A DNA stretch of 64,000 nucleotides from Chelatococcus sp. YT9 (GCF_018398315.1 NZ_JAHBRW010000001.1:2488501-2552500); one strand, 5' to 3'. Shown: positions 23,178 through 32,447, counted from the first letter of the stretch. Program-made: numbers and translations. Notes: generated from the sequence alone by a model not told the origin.

Positions 23178-24119
23178 TCACGTGCGATCGGGATTCACCG
23201 GCTCACGCGCGAGCGCCTGTTCCCGCAGGAAAATGAACAGGCCGGCCCCGATGATGATAGCCGCGCCAATCAGCATGTGCGGCGTGGGCGTGTCGTTGAA
23301 GAACACATAGCCGAAGACGATGGCCCAGACGATGAAGGTGTATTGATAAGGGACCACTACCGACGCCGGCGCCAGTTTCAGGGCTCGGTTGACGCAAAGG
23401 CTCGCAATCATCGAGACGATTCCGAGCAGACCCAGCAGACCGAAGTCGACGGCTGTCGGTGTGACCCAGCCGATGGGCGCCAGGATAGCCCCGATGAGAA
23501 GAGGCGCAATGACCTGAACGGAAACCAACAGCGTCTCGGACGTGCCGCGAAGCTGGCGGGTCGTAATCATCAGAAATGCAAAGCCCATGCTGCCGCAGAA
23601 GGCCACGAAATCGGGAAAGCCGAAGGTGCCGGCGGTCGGATTGAGAGCAATGACGACACCGCAGAATCCGAAGGCCACGGCAAGCCAGCGTCGCCACCCG
23701 ACGTGCTCGCCGAGCAGCAAGGCAGAGAGCGCGGTGACATAGATCGGCGCGGCAAGGTAATAGGTCATTACGCTGGCCAGCGGCAGATATCCCACTGCCC
23801 AATAGAAGCATGCGACATCAAAGATGACGGCGACGCCCCGCAGGACTTGCAGGCCGGGCCGCTGGACGCCCCGAATTCCGGACACCCCTTCCCGCCACAG
23901 GAATGGAAGCAGCAGCAACAATGCCGCCAGGCCCCGGATCAGCATGACCTGCGGCACCGTATAGGTGGCCACCAGCCACTTGCCCATGACGTCGTTCAGC
24001 GAATAGGAGAAAATGCCGAGCAACATCAGGCCGATGCCCGCTACCGTCGCACCCTTGGTGACGGCGCCCTCGGCGAGGGATGCGGATCTGGGAACGGTTG
24101 TGGGATCGCTGGCGGACAT
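23178..24119 (-). CDS. DMT superfamily permease (EamA domain), second
   Basis: 313 residues, ten membrane helices in two EamA repeats. Blocks are MLLGIFSYSLNDVMGKWLVA, QVMLIRGLAALLLLLPFLWR, LPLASVMTYYLAAPIYVTAL, LGEHVGWRRWLAVAFGFCGV and SVVVPYQYTFIVWAIVFGYV. Substrate unknown. The start at 24119 was preferred over longer frames that run through the divergent intergenic region. Divergent from the GntR gene, and possibly under its control. Confidence 0.9.
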   Translation of the reverse strand: MSASDPTTVPRSASLAEGAVTKGATVAGIGLMLLGIFSYSLNDVMGKWLVATYTVPQVMLIRGLAALLLLLPFLWREGVSGIRGVQRPGLQVLRGVAVIFDVACFYWAVGYLPLASVMTYYLAAPIYVTALSALLLGEHVGWRRWLAVAFGFCGVVIALNPTAGTFGFPDFVAFCGSMGFAFLMITTRQLRGTSETLLVSVQVIAPLLIGAILAPIGWVTPTAVDFGLLGLLGIVSMIASLCVNRALKLAPASVVVPYQYTFIVWAIVFGYVFFNDTPTPHMLIGAAIIIGAGLFIFLREQALAREPVNPDRT

Positions 24120-24270
24120 GACGGGTGCTTTATACGAGGAACTGTGGCTATTTTCAGCACTTCCCGCATAGCTGATAAGCATCGTGCCCGGTAGATAGGC
24201 AACAGCAAACCATGTCTGCGTGGAAGTCAACGCAGCGCGAGATGCATGCCACGTTGACCGGGCTGGGGAT

Positions 24271-24290
24271 TTGTCGGACATTTGCGACAA
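24271..24290. promoter_or_regulatory. candidate operator for the GntR/FCD regulator
   Basis: TTGTCG (24271-24276) and CGACAA (24285-24290) form a perfect inverted repeat with an 8-base spacer, in the gap shared by the divergent permease and regulator genes. FadR-type GntR proteins bind TTGTC...GACAA-like sites, so autoregulation and control of both genes is a reasonable inference. Confidence 0.5.
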
Positions 24291-24336
24291 AAGGAACGGC
24301 GCTGATGCTGGCGAACGGGTATTGCAGGGGAGGGAG

Positions 24337-25185
24337 ATGAGCAAGCGAGCGGCCTTGACGACCCGCGCCCCACGTTATCGCCATAGGGAATTGGCGCTAG
24401 CTATTGGGCGCCAGATTGTGAGTGGAGAATGGTCTCCTGGCCAAGCATTGCAGCCGGAGGATCAACTTTCGCGCGAACTCGGCGTGTCTCGCTCTTCCTT
24501 GCGTGAGGCTATCAAGATTCTCGCCGGAAAAGGCCTGGTTCAGTCTTCGCCGCGTCGCGGCACCGTTGTTCGCCCCTCCGACCGCTGGAATCTGTTCGAC
24601 GCTGATGTGTTGGCCTGGCACAGCGAGGGACAATTAAGCGCGGATTTCGTCAGGGAGCTTTTCGAGCTTCGGCGGATGATCGAGCCGGATGCGGCGGCGC
24701 TCGCCGCCGAGCGGGCCATTCCAGAGAGGCTGGCGGCCCTTACCGCGGCGATGGCAGCCCTTGCCGCCGCCGATACCCATTCGAACCATTCGATCGATGC
24801 CGACCTTGCCTTCCACAGCGCTGTATTGGCTGCCTCAGGCAATCATCTCCTCGCGGCACTCGCCCCTGTGATCGAGGCCTCACTGATGCTGGCCTTCCGC
24901 GTTTCCCGCGCCACGCCGGGCGAGCTTGGCCACGTCATTCCCATGCACGGTGCAGTCGTCGAGGCAATCTTAAGCGGTGACGCCAGCGCGGCCCGCACCG
25001 CGATGCGGGGGCTTCTCGAGAGATCCGAGCGTGACGCCCTGGCTGTGGCCCGCCCCCACAAAGCGGCCCGGTTGCCTGCCGCGGACCTTGTGTCGTCCCG
25101 CAGAACGGTCGCGAAAAGCAATGACGTAATCCGGCCTGCTGCATCGCCTGACCCACTGCTTCAGGATCCGGTCTCCGGCAAGTAG
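24337..25185 (+). CDS. GntR family regulator, FadR/FCD subfamily
   Basis: 282 residues. N-terminal winged HTH (AIGRQIVSGEWSPGQALQPE, LSRELGVSRSSLREAIKIL, KGLVQSSPRRGTVVRP) and a C-terminal all-helical FCD effector domain (about 90-240) with the metal-binding-type residues DADLAFHSAVLAASGN and PMHGAVVEAILSGDAS. FCD regulators of this group sense sugar acids or other carboxylates. A GGAGGGAG site precedes ATG 24337. It stands before the AraD1-type gene (25277), its likely target. Confidence 0.93.
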   Translation: MSKRAALTTRAPRYRHRELALAIGRQIVSGEWSPGQALQPEDQLSRELGVSRSSLREAIKILAGKGLVQSSPRRGTVVRPSDRWNLFDADVLAWHSEGQLSADFVRELFELRRMIEPDAAALAAERAIPERLAALTAAMAALAAADTHSNHSIDADLAFHSAVLAASGNHLLAALAPVIEASLMLAFRVSRATPGELGHVIPMHGAVVEAILSGDASAARTAMRGLLERSERDALAVARPHKAARLPAADLVSSRRTVAKSNDVIRPAASPDPLLQDPVSGK

Positions 25186-25276
25186 CAATCCCTCCAAGTC
25201 GCGCGTCCTATCGATTAGCACGTCCTTCCAAGTAGCAGTTCAAGTCACGCAATTTCGAGTTAGAGGTGAGGAAGCA

Positions 25277-26287
25277 ATGACCACTTTGCGCCTGGTGCAG
25301 TTTCTGGATGCGAGAGGGGAGCGGCGTGTCGCGGTCCCGTCTGAGGACGGCAAGACTCTGACGCTGCTTGAAGGCACGGAGCGTGTGTATGATCTCGCTC
25401 GTGCTGCCGAGGCCGGTGCGTCGACGCTCGCGGATGCGGTCAAAGCGCGTCTTGGGCGCGAGACGGTGGACTACGAGCTCGTCGTCGCCGAAAAGCGCCT
25501 CCTGGCGCCGATCGATCATCCCGATCCCAGCCGTTGCCACGTGACGGGCACCGGGCTGACGCATCTCGGCAGCGCTGACACGCGTGACAAGATGCATCAG
25601 AGCGCGCAAGCCGAGGACGCGGCCCTCACGGATTCCATGAAGATGTTTCGGGATGGCCTGAAAGGCGGCAAGCCAGCGGCCGATCAGCCCGGCGCCCAAC
25701 CCGAGTGGTTTTACAAGGGTAACGGCCGTTTCATCGTTGCTCCCGAGGCGCCGCTTGTTTCCCCCGCATTCGCGGAAGACGGCGGTGAGGAACCGGAGCT
25801 TGCAGGCATCTATCTCATCGGGGAGGACGGGACACCACTCAGCCTTGGCTTCGCACTTGCGAACGAGTTCTCAGACCATGTCACGGAACGGCGGAACTAT
25901 CTGCTGCTTGCCCATTCGAAGCTTCGCCAGAGCTCCTTCGGCCCGGAACTGCGGCTCGGGCCCGCACCGGCAGATATCCGGGGTACAAGTCGTATTCGGC
26001 GCGACGGTGCAGTGCTCTGGGAGAAGCCGTTTTTGACAGGGGAGGACAACATGTCCCACAGCCTGTCCAATCTGGAGCATCACCATTTCAAATATGCGGA
26101 GCACCGCGTGCCGGGCGATCTGCATATCCATTATTTCGGAACTGCAACCTTGAGTTTCGCCGATGGCATCAAGACTGAGCCCGGCGATATCTTCGAAATT
26201 GAGGCCCCCGATTTCGGCCGCCCGCTTCGCAATGGGCTTAAAATCGCCAAGGCTGGCCCCGCGGTGACGGCGATACGGCGCCTATAG
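25277..26287 (+). CDS. AraD1/GguC-type fumarylacetoacetate hydrolase-fold enzyme
   Basis: 336 residues. The first part begins LRLVQFLDARGERRVAV, then GLTHLGSADTRDKMH, PEWFYKGNGRFIVAPEAPLV, IYLIGEDGTPLSLGFALANE and HSKLRQSSFGPELRLGPAPA. A late block TGEDNMSHSLSNLEHHHFKY and DLHIHYFGTATLSF is typical. The enzyme belongs to the AraD1/GguC branch of the FAH superfamily, which acts on C5/C6 sugar-acid derivatives such as dehydratases of 2-keto-3-deoxy acids. Exact substrate unknown. Ribosome-binding site AGAGGTGAGGAAG before the ATG is good. Confidence 0.85.
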   Translation: MTTLRLVQFLDARGERRVAVPSEDGKTLTLLEGTERVYDLARAAEAGASTLADAVKARLGRETVDYELVVAEKRLLAPIDHPDPSRCHVTGTGLTHLGSADTRDKMHQSAQAEDAALTDSMKMFRDGLKGGKPAADQPGAQPEWFYKGNGRFIVAPEAPLVSPAFAEDGGEEPELAGIYLIGEDGTPLSLGFALANEFSDHVTERRNYLLLAHSKLRQSSFGPELRLGPAPADIRGTSRIRRDGAVLWEKPFLTGEDNMSHSLSNLEHHHFKYAEHRVPGDLHIHYFGTATLSFADGIKTEPGDIFEIEAPDFGRPLRNGLKIAKAGPAVTAIRRL

Positions 26288-26314
26288 AAGGGCAAAGAGC
26301 TCTACGGGACGAAA

Positions 26315-26339
26315 GGGACCGGGCCTGATACCCGGTCCC
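26315..26339 (+). terminator. terminator after the AraD1-type gene
   Basis: GGGACCGGG (26315-26323) pairs exactly with CCCGGTCCC (26331-26339) around a 7-base loop, 28 bases past the stop codon. The following TAGGCTTTG is only weakly U-rich. Confidence 0.7.
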
Positions 26340-26416
26340 TAGGCTTTGTCGCTGTCAGACTCCTTCGTCAATCCCATTCGCGGCTGCAAACGGGCTATCG
26401 GGAGAACCGCCGACCG

Positions 26417-27226
26417 CTACGTGAGAAGGAGGCCGGCGTCTGACGAAGGAATGGCGAGCTGCATGACATGCGCGCCTTCGGGCACGAACCAGCTGTCCGT
26501 GCCATGAGAAGCCCAAGCCTCAGCCAGATCCTTGAGCTGCCGATAGATCTCTGCGCCGTCCTGCCCGTCAGGATAGGCCGCGAGGTAGAACTGATGGGTG
26601 GACGTGTTCTCCCCAATCAAAGACCAGCCCATGCCGTCGGCTGTGTAGAATTGGGAATAGTTGTAATCATTGCCGCCTATCTCAACATGATAGACGAACT
26701 CTTTTTCGGAGCTATTGGGAGCAACCTCGCCGGGGCCTGAATGCGTCGTTTCAGAGATGGCGGTGCTGCCGTTCGACGCGTTCGCTGTTGCCTGCGCATT
26801 GCCGTCTGCATGCGTTTCGGTCGAGACCGTCCCAGTGACGAAGTTGCCTTGCTCGTCGTACACACCGTTCACGGTTGCAGACGAGGAAGCGGACGAGCTG
26901 CCGTTCGAGGAGAGAACCGAGCTCGTGGCGGAGGAGCCCATGACGACATGGTTGCCGTCTGACGCGCCGACACTCGCAATAGCATTGCCCTCACTGTGTG
27001 CGCTGGTCGTTATCGACATGCCGTCAGAAGTATCGCCCGTGATCTGCAAAGCCGATGATGAGCTGTCATTCCCGGTGCCTGCCGCTGCGCCAGCATTCAA
27101 GTTGCCGAAATTGCCGGTGGCACTGATCGACGACGTGGTCGTGCCGTTTGCGGAACTGGCGGAGGCTTGAACGCTGGCAGACCCGAAACCTTCAAAAGAA
27201 AAACTTTGTACGGAGACGCTAGCCAT
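26417..27226 (-). CDS. Ser/Ala/Gly-rich secreted-type protein (269 aa)
   Basis: 269 residues. Residues 1-170 are low complexity (Ser, Ala, Gly, Thr, Asn; SASSSATVNGVYDEQG and similar), with no Cys. The last 100 residues are a more ordered domain (VYHVEIGGNDYNYSQFYTADG, EIYRQLKDLAEAWASHGTDS). No N-terminal signal peptide. Such sequences with an ordered C terminus are often type I secretion substrates. The neighbour at 28277 is RTX-like, supporting that. Function unknown. Confidence 0.72.
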   Translation of the reverse strand: MASVSVQSFSFEGFGSASVQASASSANGTTTSSISATGNFGNLNAGAAAGTGNDSSSSALQITGDTSDGMSITTSAHSEGNAIASVGASDGNHVVMGSSATSSVLSSNGSSSASSSATVNGVYDEQGNFVTGTVSTETHADGNAQATANASNGSTAISETTHSGPGEVAPNSSEKEFVYHVEIGGNDYNYSQFYTADGMGWSLIGENTSTHQFYLAAYPDGQDGAEIYRQLKDLAEAWASHGTDSWFVPEGAHVMQLAIPSSDAGLLLT

Positions 27227-27374
27227 GAAACAATCCCAAAAAATGCTACTGAACTCAAAAAGTTAATAATTTCATTGAGCGGCTTTTTTGGAGGTTTGCG
27301 TTGCGTGGAATGCCAATCTGATTGCATTTCATGCGCGGATGCCGACGAATTGCATGACCGACTAGCGTCTCATG

Positions 27375-28013
27375 TCAGTTTTGGGTCAATACGCGCAAGC
27401 TGCCCGGCTCCAGATTTTGTCCTCTCTTTCTATCCTCAGAAAAGAAGGCCAGCTTCAGCTGAGACGCCTTTTCCGGAGGGAGTGGTAAGCGTGCCGCCTC
27501 TATCCGCCGCAGCACAGCTCTGCGTATCCGCGCAGCATCGCTGCAAACCCCGGCGACTGTGAAAGTGGGGAGAATGGGCTTGGCATAGTCATATGCTTGG
27601 CTGACATACAGTGACTTCTTAACGATTTCGACGCAGTTATATTCGTAGTATAAAGGGGAAAATGGAAGCGAGTGAACAGTATAAAGATTTGGATTCTCTC
27701 TATAGCGACGTAAACCTTCTCCGGCTAGTTCTTTGTATATCCACCGGTATACGGCACGTTCGCTGATTCCTATATTGTGTTTGACGTCCTCATTGGACGG
27801 GATGCAGACGCGGTAGACGGGATCTCCAAAGGGGCCCTTCTTGAACACGTCGAAGACGGGTGATCGCCCTTTGCGGATCCACGAGATATAGGTTGAATCA
27901 TGCCCAAGGCCCGTCAGCGCAATTGCGGCGTGGCCACCGCCGAGCCGAAGCTCCAGGGCGCCGCCATCCGCCATTCCATAAACAACAAGCATATTATCTT
28001 CCGCAATAACCAA
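27375..28013 (-). CDS. hypothetical protein, possible circularly permuted papain-like fold
   Basis: 212 residues. Two hydrophobic blocks stand out: LRLGGGHAAIALTGLGHDST (His, early) and SPLYYEYNCVEIVKKSLYVS (Cys, late). A His before a Cys on a helix is the order of the permuted papain-like (YiiX/LRAT-type) fold. This is only a pattern resemblance; no family was recognised. The region is more AT-rich than the chromosome. Flanked by the Ser-rich and RTX-like genes on the same strand. The frame starts at a GTG or ATG near 28013; a second ATG is 7 codons in. Confidence 0.6.
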   Translation of the reverse strand: MVIAEDNMLVVYGMADGGALELRLGGGHAAIALTGLGHDSTYISWIRKGRSPVFDVFKKGPFGDPVYRVCIPSNEDVKHNIGISERAVYRWIYKELAGEGLRRYRENPNLYTVHSLPFSPLYYEYNCVEIVKKSLYVSQAYDYAKPILPTFTVAGVCSDAARIRRAVLRRIEAARLPLPPEKASQLKLAFFSEDRKRGQNLEPGSLRVLTQN

Positions 28014-28276
28014 GATATGCCAGCGATGCCCGATAAATATCTCTCTAGAACGTAATAATTACTTGGATGTATACCTATCAAAGCTTCGCAAATTTTCTTC
28101 AAAAATTCGAGTTATTTTTTGGCAAATCTAAGGCGATGTATATGCTTGAGCTCACGCGTTCTGGGCATTGCGCCTGGCGTGGGCTGCGCTCAACATCTCT
28201 GTGACGGAGCGTGAACATCATGGAGACAGCATTCCCGCTCGTCCTTCAGACCGCTGGAAGCTTGAGTGCGGTCACT

Positions 28277-30313
28277 TTACATGATGACGGTCCAGGGATC
28301 GGAGAATGTTCGCTCCGCGAGTACCGGATTATGTAACCCCACTATTTTAACTAAGGTATGTTCTGCATTGTCGACGAAAATATACGTGTTACCCTTGAAG
28401 GCAAACCAGCCGCAGCCATCGGCTATTTCTGTCGCTTTGAAATAGGCATCTTTCAGGTGGGCTCTTGGCGGCAATGCGTCGATGGCGTTCTGTATATCTC
28501 CGAGCAATGCGGAGCTGGCAAAATCAGCATGTTTAAGAAAGGAAAATGCGATTTTGTCCCGGCTGTGGGCATCGAAATCGCCGATGACGGTCATGTTGTC
28601 ATGATCGTCGCTCAAGGTCGATTGTCCGGCGTTTTCGATGACAATACGGTCGTATCCCGGGCCTGTGAAGATTGTGTTCCGTCCGCCACCAGCATAGATG
28701 GTGTCATTGCCGAGATCGGTTCTGATGACGTCGGCACCATCACCGGCCGTTATGAAGATATGCCGTAGTCCATACCACGAAAAATCGTTACCCGCGGGAC
28801 TGCCATCGACTCTGAGCTGGGAAATTTCCTGTCCGCCGGAGCCCCTCTCGTGATGGAGGACCAACCGCCCTGCCAGTTCCGTCGCGTTCACGAAACGAAG
28901 CTTCGGAACTGTCGCGGGAGATAGATCGAGCGTAGCATCGGTTTCGCCAATAACCCTCAGCGATAACAAACTGGGAGCATCAAGAGATGTGACGCCGTTG
29001 ATCGCTCCATTAAACGTCAGTTTAAGCCAAGTCGCGCCATTGACATGAAGGTCACTCGCCATTCCCGCGATGCGGACATCTCGCTCGCTTCCCCATGAGC
29101 GCGCTGGACCGAAGTTGAGGGTGGTGGAATAGGCTGCGTTGCGGATGTGGACAGAGACGTCGCTGTCGAGGTTGGGAACTTTCAGGCGGAAGGGAAGGCT
29201 GTCGAGGATCAGGGTTTGCAACTCGCCAAATCCGTAGCCGTTGATAATCGCTCCGTCTTTCGCAGGCTCTGCATACAGTCCACCGCGTGGATCGGCCAGG
29301 GCGGCGCGTACCCACAGCTCTTCAATATTGACAAGTTCGGAGTCGATGACAGTTTCGCTCATCTCCAGCGCCAGAACATCGTAACCGGCGCAGCCGTTGA
29401 CGGTGCTGCGCTGGAGTACCGACGAATTAACTTGTGGGCGTTCGGTATTGCTCGATATCACGTATGAGGTGGCGCGGATGAAGTCACTGTATGGCGTCCC
29501 AAAGAATGGCTGATATGAACTGGAAATAACGTGCTCGGTCCGGCTCGGCGGGTTTGCCGCCCCATCATCGCCCGGAGCAAGACAGGCGTTTGGATTTTGA
29601 ATGAGCGGTGAGGGTGGGTCGGGAACGCTCTCCCTGTCAGCGGAAGCCGCGTTCCCCGGAGCTTCCTCCAGCGTCGGGGCATTGGCAATGGAAGGGGCAT
29701 CGACGCTTTCATCGGCCGGGTGGAAATTGCTGGGCGGGCTTGGGGGAGCAGCTGCGACTTCAGGGGGGAGAGCGGGCGAAGGGGGCGTCTCTGTTGGGTC
29801 CTCTTGGCCCGTCTCCTCAATGCTCGAAGGTGTTGGCACACGTCGCAGCAAAAGCGAGCCGGTGTAATTTTCGGTGCCATTGTGCAGCCCATCCAGGAAG
29901 ACACCAATATAGGGCTTCAGATGGGCGTTTATCTCTGATGCCTGCGCAAGCTTTGCCAGCAATTGTCCCGTTGAAAGGCTAGAGAACTCCTGCTTCCAGG
30001 CGAGACTATCTGGGATAGTCTGGTCAGGGCCAAGGGCATTTCCAAGAAATTCTTGATAAATCGAACGCGCGGACCAGGACCTATAAAGAGCGTTGAACTC
30101 GGGGTTGTCTACAAAACGAGTGGCGACATCGTCGAAGGTCTGGCGCCCGTCGAGCCTGCTTGTCCAGTGGTCGAGCCCTGCGCGGTCCGGTACCCGATTG
30201 AAGGTGATCTGATAGAGCCTCACCGCCTGAACAGCGCGGGCGTGCCATGCGCTGCTTTGGCTTCGATCGCTGTCGGGCGTTTCCCGTAATACATTATCGA
30301 TTAGCTCAGACAT
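28277..30313 (-). CDS. DUF4214 / RTX-type secreted protein
   Basis: 678 residues. The N-terminal DUF4214 domain (AVRLYQITFNRVPDRAGLDH, DDVATRFVDNPEFNALY) occurs in many type I-secreted proteins. A long Pro-rich linker (about 165-265) follows, and then a beta-rich, solenoid-like domain. Near the C terminus there are RTX-type nonapeptide-like calcium repeats (GDGADVIRTDLGNDTIYAGG, GGRNTIFTGPGYDRIVI) and the DFDAHSRDKIAF block that often ends such proteins. It has no Sec signal, consistent with type I export. Surface or extracellular role unknown. No ABC exporter lies in the window. Confidence 0.85.
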   Translation of the reverse strand: MSELIDNVLRETPDSDRSQSSAWHARAVQAVRLYQITFNRVPDRAGLDHWTSRLDGRQTFDDVATRFVDNPEFNALYRSWSARSIYQEFLGNALGPDQTIPDSLAWKQEFSSLSTGQLLAKLAQASEINAHLKPYIGVFLDGLHNGTENYTGSLLLRRVPTPSSIEETGQEDPTETPPSPALPPEVAAAPPSPPSNFHPADESVDAPSIANAPTLEEAPGNAASADRESVPDPPSPLIQNPNACLAPGDDGAANPPSRTEHVISSSYQPFFGTPYSDFIRATSYVISSNTERPQVNSSVLQRSTVNGCAGYDVLALEMSETVIDSELVNIEELWVRAALADPRGGLYAEPAKDGAIINGYGFGELQTLILDSLPFRLKVPNLDSDVSVHIRNAAYSTTLNFGPARSWGSERDVRIAGMASDLHVNGATWLKLTFNGAINGVTSLDAPSLLSLRVIGETDATLDLSPATVPKLRFVNATELAGRLVLHHERGSGGQEISQLRVDGSPAGNDFSWYGLRHIFITAGDGADVIRTDLGNDTIYAGGGRNTIFTGPGYDRIVIENAGQSTLSDDHDNMTVIGDFDAHSRDKIAFSFLKHADFASSALLGDIQNAIDALPPRAHLKDAYFKATEIADGCGWFAFKGNTYIFVDNAEHTLVKIVGLHNPVLAERTFSDPWTVIM

Positions 30314-30649
30314 AATTTTCCTCTGCCGGTTGGTACAAAGGTTCTTTTTGTTCTCGATGTTTGATTTAAGTTACACTTATTAGGGAATCGTAGGTGGTTG
30401 CATAATGGAATTGTAATCGCGGCGATTTACTACTTAAATTGGATCGGTTGAAGATTGTAAATGTTCTGTGCAACTATCCGCGGCGTATATATTAGAATAT
30501 CATGCTCGTCCAAGTATTTTGCGCGGCCACGTATCCGGCAATAGGTACATATGATGAACGTGACATCCATAGAGAGTCCGCTCTCGGCCCGAGACTTCAT
30601 ATGGTCGTTTGCCGTCGTCGACCTACGGCCCTAGCTATCAGCATGTCAG
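30314..30649. other. AT-rich intergenic stretch upstream of the RTX gene
   Basis: About 335 bases with low GC (especially 30340-30500) that carries the promoter of the minus-strand RTX gene. No reliable gene; a short plus-strand frame starting at 30548 lacks support. Confidence 0.5.
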
Positions 30650-30811
30650 ATGCGCTCCGAAGGCGTGATGAGCGCGCTGCTCATCGCAATTTGGGCGACC
30701 ATAATTTTGGTGACAGCATTTGTTTTTGCGTTCTCGGAAAATGATAGGTCAATTTACGCATTTGATGGAAAATATAAAACCAAGTTTAGCGCGCAATATT
30801 GTTCGTTTTGA
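30650..30811 (+). CDS. possible small membrane protein (53 aa)
   Basis: 53 codons from ATG 30650 (or 47 from ATG 30668, which has GAAGG 4 bases before it). One strong membrane helix (SALLIAIWATIILVTAFVFA) is followed by a short polar tail with a Lys/Tyr-rich end (KYKTKFSAQYCSF). Lies in AT-rich spacer. Small single-helix proteins are often real but hard to prove. Confidence 0.35.
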   Translation: MRSEGVMSALLIAIWATIILVTAFVFAFSENDRSIYAFDGKYKTKFSAQYCSF

Positions 30812-30941
30812 ATGGAAAATCCGGCTTTCACGCCCAGGAATATAGGGCCGAACGTTTGTTTGGAGCGGGGGGCAGATGCATAGCGCGGAAGCGCTTCCCC
30901 GGATCGACTGTGCCTCCAATGGGTGAGGCTGCCGAGAGGAT

Positions 30942-30973
30942 AAAAAAAGATCCGGCGCAGCCCGCGCCGGATC
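30942..30973 (-). terminator. rho-independent terminator of the aldehyde dehydrogenase gene
   Basis: On the minus strand GATCCGGCGC (30973-30964) pairs with GCGCCGGATC (30958-30949), then TTTTTTT. A textbook terminator 35 bases beyond the stop codon at 31008. Confidence 0.92.
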
Positions 30974-31007
30974 GCATCGTCGTCTCCCAATCTCGCGAGG
31001 TCGCGGA

Positions 31008-32447
31008 TTAGGGTAACGTATAGGCGGTCTTCACGATCGTGTAGAATTCGGCCGCGTAGCGACCCTGCTCACGGGGACCGTAGCTTGAGCCTTTCCGGCC
31101 GCCGAACGGCACGTGGTAGTCAACGCCGGCGGTCGGCAGGTTGACCATCACCATGCCGGCCTCGGCATTGCGCTTGAAGTGCGAGGCATATTTCAGGCTG
31201 GTGGTGACGATCCCGGACGAAAGGCCGAACTGCGTGTCGTTGGCGAGCGCAAGCGCCTCATCGTAGTTCTTGGCGCGCGATACGGTCGCCACAGGCCCGA
31301 AGATCTCCTCACGGGAGATGCGCGTGCTGGGGTCGACATCGGTGAACAGGGCAGGGGCCATGTAGAAGCCGGGCGTTTCGCGGTTCAGGAGATCGCCGCC
31401 GTAGACGAGCTTCGCGCCCTCGTCCTTGCCGAGCTTGACATAGGACAGGTTCTGATCGAGCTGCGACTGGTCGACGACAGGGCCAATATGCGTGCCCGCT
31501 TTCAGTGCGTCGTCAATGACGAGGCCCTTCAGGCGCTCGGTGACTGCATCGACGAACTTGTCATGGATGCCGTCAGTGACGATGAAGCGGGAGGATGCCG
31601 TGCAGCGCTGGCCGGTCGAGAAATAGGCGCCGTTGACGGCGACCTCGACGGCCGTCTTGAGATCGGCGTCATCGAGCACCACAAGAGGGTTCTTGCCGCC
31701 CATCTCGAGCTGGAACTTCTTCATGGTCTCGACGCAGGTGGCCGCCACTTGGCGGCCGGTGGCGACGGAACCGGTGAAGCTGATGGCATCCACGTCGCGG
31801 CTCTTGAGGAGCGCGTTGCCGACGACCGAGCCGCGGCCCATCACGAGATTGAAAACGCCCGATGGGATTCCGGCACGGACGATAATCTCGGCGAGTGCGT
31901 GAGCCGAGCCGGGCACGAGGTCGGCCGGCTTGAACACCACCGTGTTGCCGTAGGCGAGCGCCGGGGCGATCTTCCAGGCAGGGATCGCGATGGGGAAGTT
32001 CCAGGGCGCGATGATGCCCACGACGCCGACCGGCTCGCGGGTGATCTCGATATCGATGCCCGGTCGGACGGAGGCGAGCTTCTCGCCGGCGATCCGCAGC
32101 GTCTCCTGCGCGAAGAACAGAAAGATCTGGCCGGCACGGGCGGCCTCGCCGATGCCTTCGGGCAAGGTCTTGCCTTCCTCGCGCGACAGCAGGCGGCCGA
32201 GTTCATCCTTGCGGGCGAGGATTTCGTCGCCGACCTTCTTCAGGATGTCGTGGCGTTCCTGCGGCGTGGTGCGGGCCCAGGCCGGCAGCGCCGCGCGGGC
32301 GGCGGCGATGGCGCGATCGGCGTCGGCGGCGCTGGCGCGCACAAACTGCCCGACGACGTCGGCGGTGTTGGAGGGATTGATGTCAGGGGCAGCTTCGGTG
32401 CCGCTGACCCATTCGCCAGCAATGTAATTCTTGGAGTGGTCTGTCAT
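31008..32447 (-). CDS. aldehyde dehydrogenase, alpha-ketoglutaric semialdehyde dehydrogenase type
   Basis: 479 residues, usual length. NAD(P)-binding and fold blocks are GVVGIIAPWNFPIAIPAWKI, FKPADLVPGSAHALAEI, FTGSVATGRQV, and catalytic Glu in LEMGGKNPLVVLDD and Cys in STGQRCTASSRFIV. The C terminus has SSGIVTTSLKYASHFKRNAE and HVPFGGRKGSSYGPREQG. Closest to KGSADH (2,5-dioxopentanoate dehydrogenase) of sugar-acid and hydroxyproline catabolism. Start at ATG 32447 preferred over an in-frame ATG six codons upstream. Substrate assignment is inferred. Confidence 0.85.
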   Translation of the reverse strand: MTDHSKNYIAGEWVSGTEAAPDINPSNTADVVGQFVRASAADADRAIAAARAALPAWARTTPQERHDILKKVGDEILARKDELGRLLSREEGKTLPEGIGEAARAGQIFLFFAQETLRIAGEKLASVRPGIDIEITREPVGVVGIIAPWNFPIAIPAWKIAPALAYGNTVVFKPADLVPGSAHALAEIIVRAGIPSGVFNLVMGRGSVVGNALLKSRDVDAISFTGSVATGRQVAATCVETMKKFQLEMGGKNPLVVLDDADLKTAVEVAVNGAYFSTGQRCTASSRFIVTDGIHDKFVDAVTERLKGLVIDDALKAGTHIGPVVDQSQLDQNLSYVKLGKDEGAKLVYGGDLLNRETPGFYMAPALFTDVDPSTRISREEIFGPVATVSRAKNYDEALALANDTQFGLSSGIVTTSLKYASHFKRNAEAGMVMVNLPTAGVDYHVPFGGRKGSSYGPREQGRYAAEFYTIVKTAYTLP

